NCBI GenBank assembly: GCA_024276455.1 | Contig: JAJRXE010000345.1 | Location: 1 to 17,201, forward strand | Origin: Calditrichota bacterium | GTDB lineage: Bacteria > Calditrichota > Calditrichia > RBG-13-44-9 | Direction of reading: 5' to 3' | DNA length: 17,201 bases | Shown: positions 1-7,053 of the stretch, piece after piece | How positions within the stretch are numbered: position 1 is the first letter of the stretch | How the letters are laid out: each line of letters starts with the position of its first letter | Translations under genes and position numbers: made by a program | Notes under the pieces: model-generated | What the model saw: only the letters and a program-made list of their open reading frames with translations | Databases searched by the model: none | What the model was told of the DNA's origin: nothing

Positions 1-270
1 CTGGCCATTGTGGGCATGTACGTGAACTTTCAGCTGGTCGCACTTCCTATGCAAGAAATGGTTGGCGCTTCTAGCTATTTAGGTAATAGCTCAATTCGAG
101 CTTCAGATGTCTCCGCACTCTTTATTATCAGCATTGAAGTGATTCTCGGTTTGTTTTTAATGGAGTCGGTCTGGGTGACTCGATTATTCCCCATTATCCA
201 TTTGTTGGAAGATCACAAACGAAAAATTATTTTCTGGAATCTTCTTGAAATACCTGCATTTTTATTTTAA
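1..270 (+). CDS. C-terminal fragment of an unrecognised membrane protein
   Basis: The reading frame is open from the first base of the window and stops with TAA at 268-270, so this is the last 89 codons of a gene whose start lies outside. I do not recognise the family. The fragment is hydrophobic: a stretch rich in V, L, A and P near the left edge, a clear membrane segment around VSALFIISIEVILGLF, a charged loop (EDHKRK) and a short hydrophobic tail ending in PAFLF. This looks like an integral membrane protein with the charged loop probably cytoplasmic. Two lines I counted (121-240) are about 35% G+C, lower than most genes to the right. The short tail right after the charged loop might mean a truncated C-terminus, but without the upstream part this cannot be judged. 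Only 33 nt separate it from the next gene. Confidence 0.55.
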   Translation: MAIVGMYVNFQLVALPMQEMVGASSYLGNSSIRASDVSALFIISIEVILGLFLMESVWVTRLFPIIHLLEDHKRKIIFWNLLEIPAFLF

Positions 271-303
271 TTTGGGAAGACGAAAGATAATTAAAGGTAA
301 CCC

Positions 304-867
304 ATGCGAGAGCCAATGAAGAAAATATTCCTGTACCTGACGATGGCGGCGTTTTTATTCGGTTGTGCCGGTACGCAGAAAAGTAAAACGCCCGGCGAAG
401 GGGTTCCGTCCGCTTCGACCATGGACGAATCGTTCGATCCGTTAAGCCTGAATGATGAGGACCTGGTGTTTGAGAAAGTGGTGCGCGGTCAAACGGCCGA
501 GCAGGAAATGGAGCGCGTGACCGTGCCAGAAACGACTGCTGTGAGCCAGGAAAACAAACTGGTGGACGGGTACAGGGTGCAGCTCATTTCCACCAAAGAT
601 CTGGAAGGAGCCACCAAGTTTAAACAGATTGTCTCCGAGCAGTTTGCGGATTTAGATTACCATTTTTACATTGAGTTCGACTCTCCTTACTACAAAGTTC
701 GAATGGGCGATTTTCAGACCCGCGAAGAGGCCCAGCAAGCGCGCCAGATTGTGCAATCGCGGGGCTACCCAAAAGCCTTCATTGTGAAGACCAAAGTCTG
801 GTCTAATCCGCCAAGCAAATTGGCAAACGAAGAAAATAATTTCCAACCTCCCGATAACGAAAATTAA
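304..867 (+). CDS. SPOR-domain lipoprotein
   Basis: A 187-residue putative lipoprotein. The N-terminus has two lysines, a hydrophobic core (residues 8-19) and a lipobox-like FLFGC with the acceptor cysteine at 21; the next residue is Ala, not Asp, which in proteobacterial rules favours the outer membrane. Residues 22-85 are polar, low-complexity linker. Residues about 87-163 match a SPOR domain: a GYRVQL-type first strand, a helix, then YYKVRMGDF and a second helix (REEAQQARQIV) before the last strand KAFIVKT. SPOR domains bind glycan strands stripped of stem peptides, usually at division sites. The start at 304 has AAAGG 6 nt upstream; Met at 316 is an alternative that would begin directly with MKKIF. 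yebC follows after 28 nt, so co-transcription is likely. Its specific role is unknown; a division-related role would fit the nearby dcw genes but is inference. Confidence 0.8.
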   Translation: MREPMKKIFLYLTMAAFLFGCAGTQKSKTPGEGVPSASTMDESFDPLSLNDEDLVFEKVVRGQTAEQEMERVTVPETTAVSQENKLVDGYRVQLISTKDLEGATKFKQIVSEQFADLDYHFYIEFDSPYYKVRMGDFQTREEAQQARQIVQSRGYPKAFIVKTKVWSNPPSKLANEENNFQPPDNEN

Positions 868-895
868 CTCTTGAACATACATTTACGGAGGAATT

Positions 896-1645
896 ATGTC
901 TGGTCATTCCAAATGGGCAAATATCCGTTTTCGTAAAGAACGTCAAGACGCCAAGAAGGGTAAGATTTTTACCAAATTAATTAAAGAAATTACCATTGCA
1001 GCTCGCATGGGCGGTGGCGATATTGAATCCAATCCCCGCTTACGCACGGCGGTACAGAACGCCCGGGCGGCCAATATGCCGCAGAAGAATATTGAAAATG
1101 CCATTAAAAAAGGAACCGGAGAGCTCCCTGGCGTGGTGTACGAAGAGGTTACCTTCGAAGGGTACGGACCGGGTGGGGTGGCACTGTACATCATTGCTCA
1201 AACCGACAACCGGAATCGAACCGTCTCGGAAGTGCGCCATTTGCTGAGTAAATACGGCGGTAATCTGGGCGAAAACGGCAGTGTAAGCTGGGTGTTCGAC
1301 AAAAAGGGGCTAATTCGAATTCCCAAAGCCAATTACGACGAAGAAGAATTAATGATGCTGGCCATTGAAGCCGGAGCGGACGATTTTCAGGTGGAAGATG
1401 AATATTACGAAATTTACACCAAATTCGAAGATCTGTACAAAGTTCGCAAGGAGCTGGAGGAGAAGGGCATTCAGATTGAGAATGCGGATATGACCATGAT
1501 TCCGCAGAATACCGTCAATGTGGAAGGGAAGCAGGCAGAGCAGTTGCTGAAACTGCTGGATGCGCTGGAAGACAATGACGATGTGCAAAAAGTTTTCGCC
1601 AATTTCGACATGGACGAAAAAGTAATGGAAAGTTTCAGTAACTAA
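896..1645 (+). CDS. yebC: YebC/PmpR/TACO1-family regulatory protein
   Basis: A 249-residue full-length member of the YebC family. The N-terminus MSGHSKWANIRFRKERQDAK and the following GKIFTKLIKEI, NPRLRTAVQNARAANMP and NIENAIKKGTG stretches are the family signature, and the acidic middle domain and C-terminus are intact. Members have been described as transcriptional regulators (PmpR) and, more recently, as ribosome-associated factors that help translation through proline-rich stretches (TACO1-like); the sequence cannot tell which applies. A strong GGAGG at 887-891 sits 4 nt before the ATG. It lies 28 nt after the SPOR lipoprotein and runs straight into ruvC, a yebC-ruvC order common in bacteria. 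Confidence 0.95.
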   Translation: MSGHSKWANIRFRKERQDAKKGKIFTKLIKEITIAARMGGGDIESNPRLRTAVQNARAANMPQKNIENAIKKGTGELPGVVYEEVTFEGYGPGGVALYIIAQTDNRNRTVSEVRHLLSKYGGNLGENGSVSWVFDKKGLIRIPKANYDEEELMMLAIEAGADDFQVEDEYYEIYTKFEDLYKVRKELEEKGIQIENADMTMIPQNTVNVEGKQAEQLLKLLDALEDNDDVQKVFANFDMDEKVMESFSN

Positions 1646-1656
1646 GGTTGAAAAAG

Positions 1657-2163
1657 GTGCGAATTTTGGGTATTGATCCTGGTTTAAGCACGACAGGATA
1701 CGGTGTGGTGGACGCGGAAAAGAATCGATTGACAGGTATTGCCTACGGTGGTATTCGAACCAGGGATCGCCGAACTTTCGGAGAGAAATTGCTGGAGATT
1801 TTCGAAGGGATTCAGGAGGTGATTGCCCAGTTTCGGCCGGATGCCTGTGCGGTGGAGGATGTATTTTACCATCAGAACAAAAAAACCGCCATAATTATGG
1901 GGCATGCCCGGGCGGTGGCCATGCTGGCGGCTATTCAAAGCGGCATTCCGGTGTTTGAATATTCTCCCCGGGAAATTAAAATGTCCATTGTAGGAAACGG
2001 GGCGGCTTCCAAAGAACAGGTTCAGGCAATGGTCAAGAATTTGCTCCATCTGGAAGTAAAACCCCGTCCGGATGATGCGGCCGATGCGCTGGCGGTGGCG
2101 CTCTGTCATTTCCATCGTACCCGCTTCCGCCAGATGTTGTCTTCGGAGGGAGAGGAAAATTAG
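1657..2163 (+). CDS. ruvC: Holliday junction endodeoxyribonuclease RuvC
   Basis: RuvC is the dimeric RNase H-fold nuclease that nicks Holliday junctions symmetrically after RuvAB branch migration. Counting from the upstream TTG at 1648, the metal-binding acidic residues are D10 (in GIDPG), E70 (in AVEDVFY), and D143 and D146 (in PDDAADALA), so the active site is complete. I prefer the GTG at 1657 as start: it gives the canonical MRILGIDPGL beginning (168 aa) and puts AAGG (1644-1647) 9 nt upstream, whereas the TTG at 1648 has that same AAGG directly abutting it. The upstream yebC stop is at 1643-1645, so the two are probably translated from one message. A likely intrinsic terminator follows at 2239-2270, which separates ruvC from ruvA. 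Confidence 0.95.
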   Translation: MRILGIDPGLSTTGYGVVDAEKNRLTGIAYGGIRTRDRRTFGEKLLEIFEGIQEVIAQFRPDACAVEDVFYHQNKKTAIIMGHARAVAMLAAIQSGIPVFEYSPREIKMSIVGNGAASKEQVQAMVKNLLHLEVKPRPDDAADALAVALCHFHRTRFRQMLSSEGEEN

Positions 2164-2238
2164 TGCTCGTCTGGAAAGGAGGCCCCCGGACAAGACCCAT
2201 CGGATGACAGCTCACCGTTTCTGATTCAGTCACCCTTC

Positions 2239-2270
2239 ACCGGAAATTATTTGATTTCTGGTTTTATTTT
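2239..2270 (+). terminator. Probable intrinsic terminator after ruvC
   Basis: ACCGGAAAT (2239-2247) can pair with ATTTCTGGT (2254-2262) in a 9-bp stem with one G-U wobble and a 6-nt loop, directly followed by TTTTATTTT. This is the shape of a Rho-independent terminator reading left to right. It lies 75 nt after the ruvC stop, so it would end the lipoprotein-yebC-ruvC transcript and leave ruvAB-queA with its own promoter. The stem is only moderately GC-rich, so termination may be partial. Confidence 0.55.
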
Positions 2271-2277
2271 GCTTAAC

Positions 2278-2297
2278 TCTGTTTTAATTTAGACAGA
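2278..2297 (+). promoter_or_regulatory. Palindrome in the ruvA leader, possible operator
   Basis: TCTGT (2278-2282) and ACAGA (2293-2297) are perfect inverted halves separated by 10 AT-rich bases, giving a CTGT-N10-ACAG core. The E. coli LexA box is CTGT-N8-ACAG and ruvAB is an SOS operon there, so the likeness is suggestive, but the spacing is 2 nt too long and LexA sites differ widely between phyla. It lies just after the ruvC terminator and 138 nt before the ruvA start. I could not fix a convincing -35/-10 pair in 2298-2434; the remainder of that leader is AT-rich with no recognisable gene. Confidence 0.2.
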
Positions 2298-2434
2298 TAA
2301 AAAAGACGTAAAAGGGCAGCTTTTGAGGGAAAACGGGTTCAATCGATTGGGAAAAGGAGTTGTCGTAAATTTTTCAAAGCAGGCGGGGGGACTTAAATCA
2401 ATCAATTCTCCAATTTTTGAGTTAAATTGAATGT

Positions 2435-3028
2435 ATGATTGAGCAAATCAGCGGGATTTTAGTTCAAAAAACGCCCACATTCTGCGTGCTGGACTGCCAC
2501 GGAATCGGTTTGGGACTGCACATTAGCTTACACAGCTATGCGCAGTTGGGGGAACCGGGTACCGAGATTCGCTTGATAACGCACTTGATTATTCGGGACG
2601 ATTCGCTTCAGCTTTACGGATTTGCCGATGCGGAGGAGCGGGAGCTTTTTCGGAAACTAATTGCAGTAAGCGGAATTGGTCCCCGCCTGGCGATTGCCAT
2701 CCTGTCCGGCTTGAGCCCGGCGGACCTGGTGCAGGCAATTGCCAACGAAGATTACCAGTTGCTGACCCATATTCCGGGGGTGGGGAAAAAAACCGCCCAG
2801 CGGGTCGTGCTGGAACTGAAAGAAAAGCTGGTGAAGACCAGAGAAAAGGTTCCACCCCAATTTCCTCCGGTGCGGCCGTCCACCCTGCGGGAGGAGGCGC
2901 TGCTGGCCCTGGAAACCCTGGGGTACAAACACAATGAAGCGCTCAAGGCCATTAACAGCGTTCTGGCCCGGACGGAAGGCGAACTTCCTCTGGAAGAAAT
3001 TATTAAATTAGCATTAAAGGAAATTTAG
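2435..3028 (+). CDS. ruvA: Holliday junction branch migration protein RuvA
   Basis: RuvA is the tetrameric junction-binding subunit that loads the RuvB motors. The 197-residue protein has the three expected parts: an OB-fold domain (about 1-63, beginning MIEQISG, close to the usual MIxxLxG), a double helix-hairpin-helix domain with VSGIGPR (78-84) and IPGVGKK (113-119), and, after a proline-rich linker (about 138-148), the C-terminal RuvB-contacting domain (about 150-197). The start is chosen for the canonical N-terminus; an ATG 4 nt upstream is in another frame and no strong ribosome site is visible. ruvB begins 2 nt after its stop, so the two are surely co-transcribed. Confidence 0.96.
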   Translation: MIEQISGILVQKTPTFCVLDCHGIGLGLHISLHSYAQLGEPGTEIRLITHLIIRDDSLQLYGFADAEERELFRKLIAVSGIGPRLAIAILSGLSPADLVQAIANEDYQLLTHIPGVGKKTAQRVVLELKEKLVKTREKVPPQFPPVRPSTLREEALLALETLGYKHNEALKAINSVLARTEGELPLEEIIKLALKEI

Positions 3029-3030
3029 TC

Positions 3031-4053
3031 ATGGACCGCGATGTAATTAATCCCCGACCCTTAAGTGATGAGCAGGAGTTCGATTTAACCCTGCGTCCGA
3101 AGGGATTTGACGATTTCGTGGGACAACAGAAGGTCCTGGAGAATTTGAAGATTTACATTCAGGCTGCCAAAGAACGCGGAGAAGCCCTGGACCATGTGCT
3201 GCTGTACGGTCCGCCGGGATTGGGAAAGACGACCCTGGCGCACATTATTGCCAACGAGCTTGCGGTCGATATTAAAGCCACCTCCGGCCCGGTGCTCGAT
3301 CGGGCAGGCGACCTGGCTGGCTTGTTGACCAATTTGAATGAACGCGATGTGTTGTTTATCGACGAAATTCACCGTTTGAACAATGTAGTAGAAGAATATC
3401 TCTATTCCGCCATGGAAGATTTTAAACTGGATATTGTCATCGATCGGGGACCCAATGCCCGAAGTATTCAGTTGACCTTGCCGCCGTTTACCCTGATCGG
3501 TGCCACCACCCGGGCTGGTTTGCTAACCTCCCCCATGCGGGCGCGTTTTGGGGTTGTGGCTCGCCTGGATTATTACAAACCGGAAGAGTTGAAACTGATT
3601 ATACTGCGTTCCGCCCGAATTTTGAATGTGGAAATTACCCCGGAAGGGGCGCTGGAAATTGCCCGCCGCTCGCGAGGTACTCCCCGGATTGCCAATCGCT
3701 TGCTGCGTCGCACCCGGGATTTCGCCCAGGTAAAAGCCGACGGGAAAATCACCAAGGAAATTGCCGACCAGAGTCTGCAGATGCTGGAAGTGGACGAACG
3801 CGGTCTGGACGAAATGGATAAACGCATCATTAAAACGATTATTGAAAAATACAACGGGGGGCCGGTGGGACTCAACACCATTGCTGTGGCGGTTGGGGAA
3901 GAAAGCGAAACCATCGAAGAGGTGTACGAACCCTTTCTGATTCAGGAAGGATTTATTAAGCGCACTCCGCGAGGGCGGGTTGCCACCTTGCAGGCCTACG
4001 AGCATTTTAACTATTCAACCAAAAAAATGGGGATGCAGCAAAAACTGTTCTAA
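3031..4053 (+). CDS. ruvB: Holliday junction branch migration ATPase RuvB
   Basis: RuvB is the AAA+ hexameric motor that pumps DNA through the RuvA-bound junction. The 340-residue protein is full length: Walker A GPPGLGKT (60-67), Walker B LFIDEIH (108-114), sensor segment LIGATTRAG (155-163), the SPMRARFG segment (167-174) that carries the trans-acting arginine finger in the family, a lid/sensor-2 region with RGTPRIANRLLRR, and a C-terminal winged helix (about 270-335) ending in TPRGR. AAAGG at 3016-3020, inside the end of ruvA, is 10 nt upstream of the ATG. The queA start follows 4 nt after the stop. Confidence 0.97.
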   Translation: MDRDVINPRPLSDEQEFDLTLRPKGFDDFVGQQKVLENLKIYIQAAKERGEALDHVLLYGPPGLGKTTLAHIIANELAVDIKATSGPVLDRAGDLAGLLTNLNERDVLFIDEIHRLNNVVEEYLYSAMEDFKLDIVIDRGPNARSIQLTLPPFTLIGATTRAGLLTSPMRARFGVVARLDYYKPEELKLIILRSARILNVEITPEGALEIARRSRGTPRIANRLLRRTRDFAQVKADGKITKEIADQSLQMLEVDERGLDEMDKRIIKTIIEKYNGGPVGLNTIAVAVGEESETIEEVYEPFLIQEGFIKRTPRGRVATLQAYEHFNYSTKKMGMQQKLF

Positions 4054-4057
4054 GCCT

Positions 4058-5101
4058 ATGAGCCATTCAAAATATCATTTGTCCGATTTTCAATACGAAC
4101 TTCCTGCGGAACTGATTGCTCAGTACCCGCTGGAAGATCGGGATCAGTGTCGCCTGATGGTGGTGGATCGCCATTCCGGTGAAATCAAGCACAAAAAATT
4201 TCGCCAGGTGGTCAATTACCTGGAGGCGGGAGATTGCCTGATCCTGAACGATACCAAGGTTTTTCCCGCCCGCCTGTTTGGTAAAAAAGATAAAACCGGA
4301 GCCCAGGTGGAGGTGTTTTTGCTGCGCAACCTGGAGGGCAATGTGTGGGAAGTGCTGGTCAAGCCGGCCCGCAAGGTGCGCATCGGAAACAAAATCGTCT
4401 TCGGGAAAGAGTTGAGTTGTGATGTGGTGGATAATACCCTTTCCGGGGGGCGAATTGTAGAATTCAACTGCAACCATGACTTGTTTGCTATTCTGGATCA
4501 GATTGGGCAAACGCCCCTGCCGCCTTACATCAAGCGGGAAGCCAATGAACTGGACAAAAGATATTACCAGACCGTTTTTGCGCGGCGACCCGGTGCGGTG
4601 GCTGCACCCACGGCAGGTTTGCATTTTACCGAAGAGCTGCTGGAGAAAATTCGCAAGAAAGGGGTGAAAATTGCCACTGTTACCCTGCACGTGGGGCTGG
4701 GTACTTTTCGGCCGGTGCAGGTGGAAGACATTTCCCGACACCAAATGGATTCCGAATATTACGAAATTTCCGAAGAGACTGCCCATCTGATTAACCAGAC
4801 CCGGGAAAAGAAAAAAGCGGTGGTGGCTGTGGGAACCACGGTGGTTCGAGTGCTGGAATCGGTGGTAGACCGCAGCGGATTTGTCCGTCCCGCTCGCGGT
4901 TGGACGGACAAATTTATTTACCCGCCTTACGAGTTCCGGGCCGTGGACCACCTGATTACCAATTTCCATTTGCCCGGGTCCACGCTTTTAATGCTGGTTT
5001 CCGCTTTCAGCAGCCTGGAGTTAATGAAAACGGCTTACCAGAAGGCGGTGGATGAAAAATATCGCTTCTTCAGCTACGGCGACGCCATGTTGATTTTGTA
5101 G
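4058..5101 (+). CDS. queA: S-adenosylmethionine:tRNA ribosyltransferase-isomerase QueA
   Basis: QueA transfers and rearranges the ribosyl group of S-adenosylmethionine onto 7-aminomethyl-7-deazaguanine in tRNA, giving epoxyqueuosine at the wobble position of GUN anticodons. Family motifs are all present: LSDFQYELPAELIAQYPL near the N-terminus, LNDTKVFPARL (63-73), PTAGLHFT (184-191), HVGLGTFRPV (211-220) and the NFHLPGSTLLMLVSAF block near the end. The ATG at 4058 gives 347 residues with the typical start; the frame stays open further upstream to an ATG at 3980 inside ruvB, but that extension is ruvB sequence in another frame and has no QueA character. It is 4 nt from ruvB. Its 3' end converges with the methyltransferase on the other strand, 34 nt apart. 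Confidence 0.96.
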   Translation: MSHSKYHLSDFQYELPAELIAQYPLEDRDQCRLMVVDRHSGEIKHKKFRQVVNYLEAGDCLILNDTKVFPARLFGKKDKTGAQVEVFLLRNLEGNVWEVLVKPARKVRIGNKIVFGKELSCDVVDNTLSGGRIVEFNCNHDLFAILDQIGQTPLPPYIKREANELDKRYYQTVFARRPGAVAAPTAGLHFTEELLEKIRKKGVKIATVTLHVGLGTFRPVQVEDISRHQMDSEYYEISEETAHLINQTREKKKAVVAVGTTVVRVLESVVDRSGFVRPARGWTDKFIYPPYEFRAVDHLITNFHLPGSTLLMLVSAFSSLELMKTAYQKAVDEKYRFFSYGDAMLIL

Positions 5102-5135
5102 AAAATTGTTCGACTAAAATGTTGTTCGGTCCCTT

Positions 5136-6281
5136 TTATTTTTTGTAACCTATGACGGTTGAGTAATACCCCAACAGTGGTTGGGATGCAATGTCTGTGA
5201 ATCCTGTTTTTTCTAAAAGAGATTTTAGTTCCTTGAAACGGAATTGACGACCGCGGGTCGTTAGCATCATTGTTAGGGCCCAACTGGAGGTCCAGAGCGG
5301 ACCGGGGCACTTTTCGTTTAGTAGCGCTTCCTGAATTAAGACCTTCCCTCCTTGATTTAAAGATTGAAACGCCTTTTTCAGTAAAAACAGGCAGTCCTCT
5401 TCGCCCCAGTCATGTAAAATGTTTGTAAACAACACCGCATCGAACCCGGAAGGCCAATCCCGGGTAAACATATTCATGCCAGTGTAATGAATTTGATCTT
5501 CGACGTGGTATTGTTTGATTAAACGTTCGATGATTTTTATGCTTCCGGGAAGCTCAATGATTTGTAATTTCATTTCGGGATAATGGAACGCTAAGGCAAT
5601 GCAAACTGCTCCGGAACCGCCGGCCACATCCAGAACACGAGAACAATCGGACAAAATTTTTTTCTGAGCCAGAGCGAATCCCAGAGGAAAAGAATAAGCA
5701 TGTTGTTTGATTGCCCAGTATTCTGGTCGAATGGCCTTTCCCTTTTTCCATTTCTTAATGAATCGCGAGATTCCGTCATCGTTTAATATTGTCTTTAATC
5801 GACGATTTAATACCGGAGACGGTAAATGAACGGCGAATGGACTTGTTTTTAACAGATAAATTTGAGTTTGTTGGGGTAATGAAAAATATTGACCATCGAA
5901 ACGAAGAATGCCGGCTGCCAACAGAACGTCCGTCAAAGTGCGAATCACTCGTGAAGGAAAATTTAAGAAACGCTCAATTTGTTTCATGGTTATTTTTTTC
6001 TGGTCGTGAATGTAATCGAATAATCCCATTTCCCGGGAGGTGGAAATGACCTGAAGAATGGAAGGAAGAGCCTCACCCAGTAGGATAATATTTGGTGGAG
6101 CGGAAATCGGGGCTGATTTTGAAACGTTAATCCGCCTTAAGTTTGTTGAGCGTTGAATTTCCCAGAACCTTTTTTTGACTGCGCGATAGTTCCTGTAACC
6201 CTTCAGCCGTCTAATAAACAGAAAGATTAAAAAGGGAAGCAAGGCAGCCATGATATGGGTTGTAATCAGCTGGATTTGCAT
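5136..6281 (-). CDS. Membrane-anchored O-methyltransferase-like protein
   Basis: A 381-residue protein of the Methyltransf_2 / hydroxyindole O-methyltransferase-like family; its substrate is unknown. Residues about 8-24 form a hydrophobic segment followed by a very basic stretch (RRLKGYRNYRAVKKR), so it should be tethered to the inner membrane; this extension is not usual in the family. Residues about 66-150 resemble the dimerising winged-helix domain (LFDYI, then FLNFPSRVIRTLTDVLLAAGI). The Rossmann part has SAM motif I VLDVAGGSGA (216-225) and LHDWGEEDC (289-297) with the expected catalytic base H290; E318 lies 28 residues later, the same spacing as in plant COMT. The second catalytic Glu of COMT seems replaced (near Q346), by eye alignment only. 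AGAGAGG (6286-6292, minus) 4 nt before the ATG supports the start. Lines I counted are 40-47% G+C, below the neighbours, which may mean transfer. Confidence 0.8.
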   Translation of the reverse strand: MQIQLITTHIMAALLPFLIFLFIRRLKGYRNYRAVKKRFWEIQRSTNLRRINVSKSAPISAPPNIILLGEALPSILQVISTSREMGLFDYIHDQKKITMKQIERFLNFPSRVIRTLTDVLLAAGILRFDGQYFSLPQQTQIYLLKTSPFAVHLPSPVLNRRLKTILNDDGISRFIKKWKKGKAIRPEYWAIKQHAYSFPLGFALAQKKILSDCSRVLDVAGGSGAVCIALAFHYPEMKLQIIELPGSIKIIERLIKQYHVEDQIHYTGMNMFTRDWPSGFDAVLFTNILHDWGEEDCLFLLKKAFQSLNQGGKVLIQEALLNEKCPGPLWTSSWALTMMLTTRGRQFRFKELKSLLEKTGFTDIASQPLLGYYSTVIGYKK

Positions 6282-6337
6282 TTTTCCTCTCTATTTTGAA
6301 TGTAAAATCTGTTTTAAGTTTTTAACGCTAAGGATGG

Positions 6338-6385
6338 TGTAACAAGGTTGTAAAAATTAAACTTCAACCACGATCGGTTGTTACA
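6338..6385. repeat. Nested inverted repeat between two minus-strand genes
   Basis: TGTAACAA (6338-6345) is matched by TTGTTACA (6378-6385), and inside these GGTTG (6346-6350) is matched by CAACC (6365-6369). Together they can make a 13-bp stem with an 8-nt bulge on one side. CAACC (6365-6369) can alternatively pair with GGTTG (6376-6380). The site is in the 150-nt gap between the M23 peptidase gene and the methyltransferase gene, so it would lie in the leader or intercistronic part of their message. Neither fold is followed by a strong T-run on the minus strand. Confidence 0.45.
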
Positions 6386-6431
6386 TTGCGAATCGGAAAA
6401 ATGTTTGTGTGAAAAATAAATTGAAAACGGT

Positions 6432-6947
6432 TCAATGCCGGGCGCTTAACGTCTGGACGCAATTAATAAATCCCAGGGAATTCAGCGCTTCGCCCTGGTG
6501 GCGGATTTCCAGGTGAAGATGGGGAATCGTGGTCAAACCGCTTGAACCCACCCGCCCGATGAGGGTTCCCACTTTGACCTTTTGCCCTTCCTGAACCAGA
6601 ATCTGGTCCAGATGCCCGTAAAAACTGCTGTAACCATTGGCATGTCTAATCCGTACATTCTTTCCGTAACCGCCGTTAATCCCGGCTAATTCCACCGTGC
6701 CGTCTGCAATGGCCGAAATAGGAGCTCCTTTTTTTGCCTGAATGTCCATCCCGTAATGGAAGCGAAACATCTTTAGAACGTTGTGGTAGCGTTTCCCGTA
6801 ATTGGTAATGACTTTACCGGATTCGAGTGGGCAGCGGAAACGAATCGCCGACTGGGGGGAGTCGTCGGCAGGGAAGGAGTCCTTGGGCAAGCCGAGGGAG
6901 AAAACAATGAGAGTAAATACAATGAACCCACCGAAACACTTTCTCAT
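6432..6947 (-). CDS. Secreted M23/LytM-family peptidase
   Basis: A 171-residue protein with an N-terminal signal sequence (basic MRKC, hydrophobic 7-20, possible cleavage after A27 in SFPADD) followed almost at once by a LytM/M23 domain. Zinc ligands and catalytic residues are all present: H64 and D68 in FHYGMD, H112 in YGHLD, and H143/H145 in PHLHLE. The gap-free GxP, YGKNVRIRHANGYSSFYGHL and GxxVKVGTLIGRVGSSG segments are typical. It could cleave peptide cross-links in the periplasm, or activate other hydrolases; unlike catalytically dead EnvC/NlpD-type regulators, its site is intact. There is no coiled coil or LysM domain, so it is a minimal form. AGGAG (6955-6959, minus) 7 nt before the ATG supports the start. 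It is divergent from mraZ and may share control with it. Confidence 0.9.
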   Translation of the reverse strand: MRKCFGGFIVFTLIVFSLGLPKDSFPADDSPQSAIRFRCPLESGKVITNYGKRYHNVLKMFRFHYGMDIQAKKGAPISAIADGTVELAGINGGYGKNVRIRHANGYSSFYGHLDQILVQEGQKVKVGTLIGRVGSSGLTTIPHLHLEIRHQGEALNSLGFINCVQTLSARH

Positions 6948-6974
6948 GACGTTACTCCTGCTTGATTTTGTTAA

Positions 6975-7003
6975 AATTTAATTTTTCGAGAGGGATTCTG
7001 CAA
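6975..7003 (-). promoter_or_regulatory. Weak candidate promoter for the M23 peptidase gene
   Basis: On the minus strand TTGCAG (6998-7003) and TAAATT (6975-6980) are separated by 17 nt, 28 nt before the ATG at 6947. Each hexamer matches the sigma-70-type consensus only in part (3 of 6 and 4 of 6), so this is a suggestion based on position and spacing. Confidence 0.22.
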
Positions 7004-7053
7004 GAATAAAGCGGCAAAGTGGATAATTATTTTTAGATGAGGCAGGATATAGG

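Noticed and set aside
3980..4057. Upstream ATG that would extend QueA by 26 residues into ruvB.
   Set aside because: The extension is frame-shifted ruvB coding sequence; the ATG at 4058 gives the normal QueA N-terminus and length.
4067..4969. Long minus-strand open frame (300 codons) opposite queA.
   Set aside because: Antisense to well-conserved queA with the same His/Gln-rich shadow composition; no ribosome site or family signature.
5102..5146. Bidirectional terminator between convergent queA and the methyltransferase gene.
   Set aside because: There is a T-rich run (5133-5146) and a direct repeat of TTGTTCG, but no stem longer than about 4 weak pairs ahead of it.
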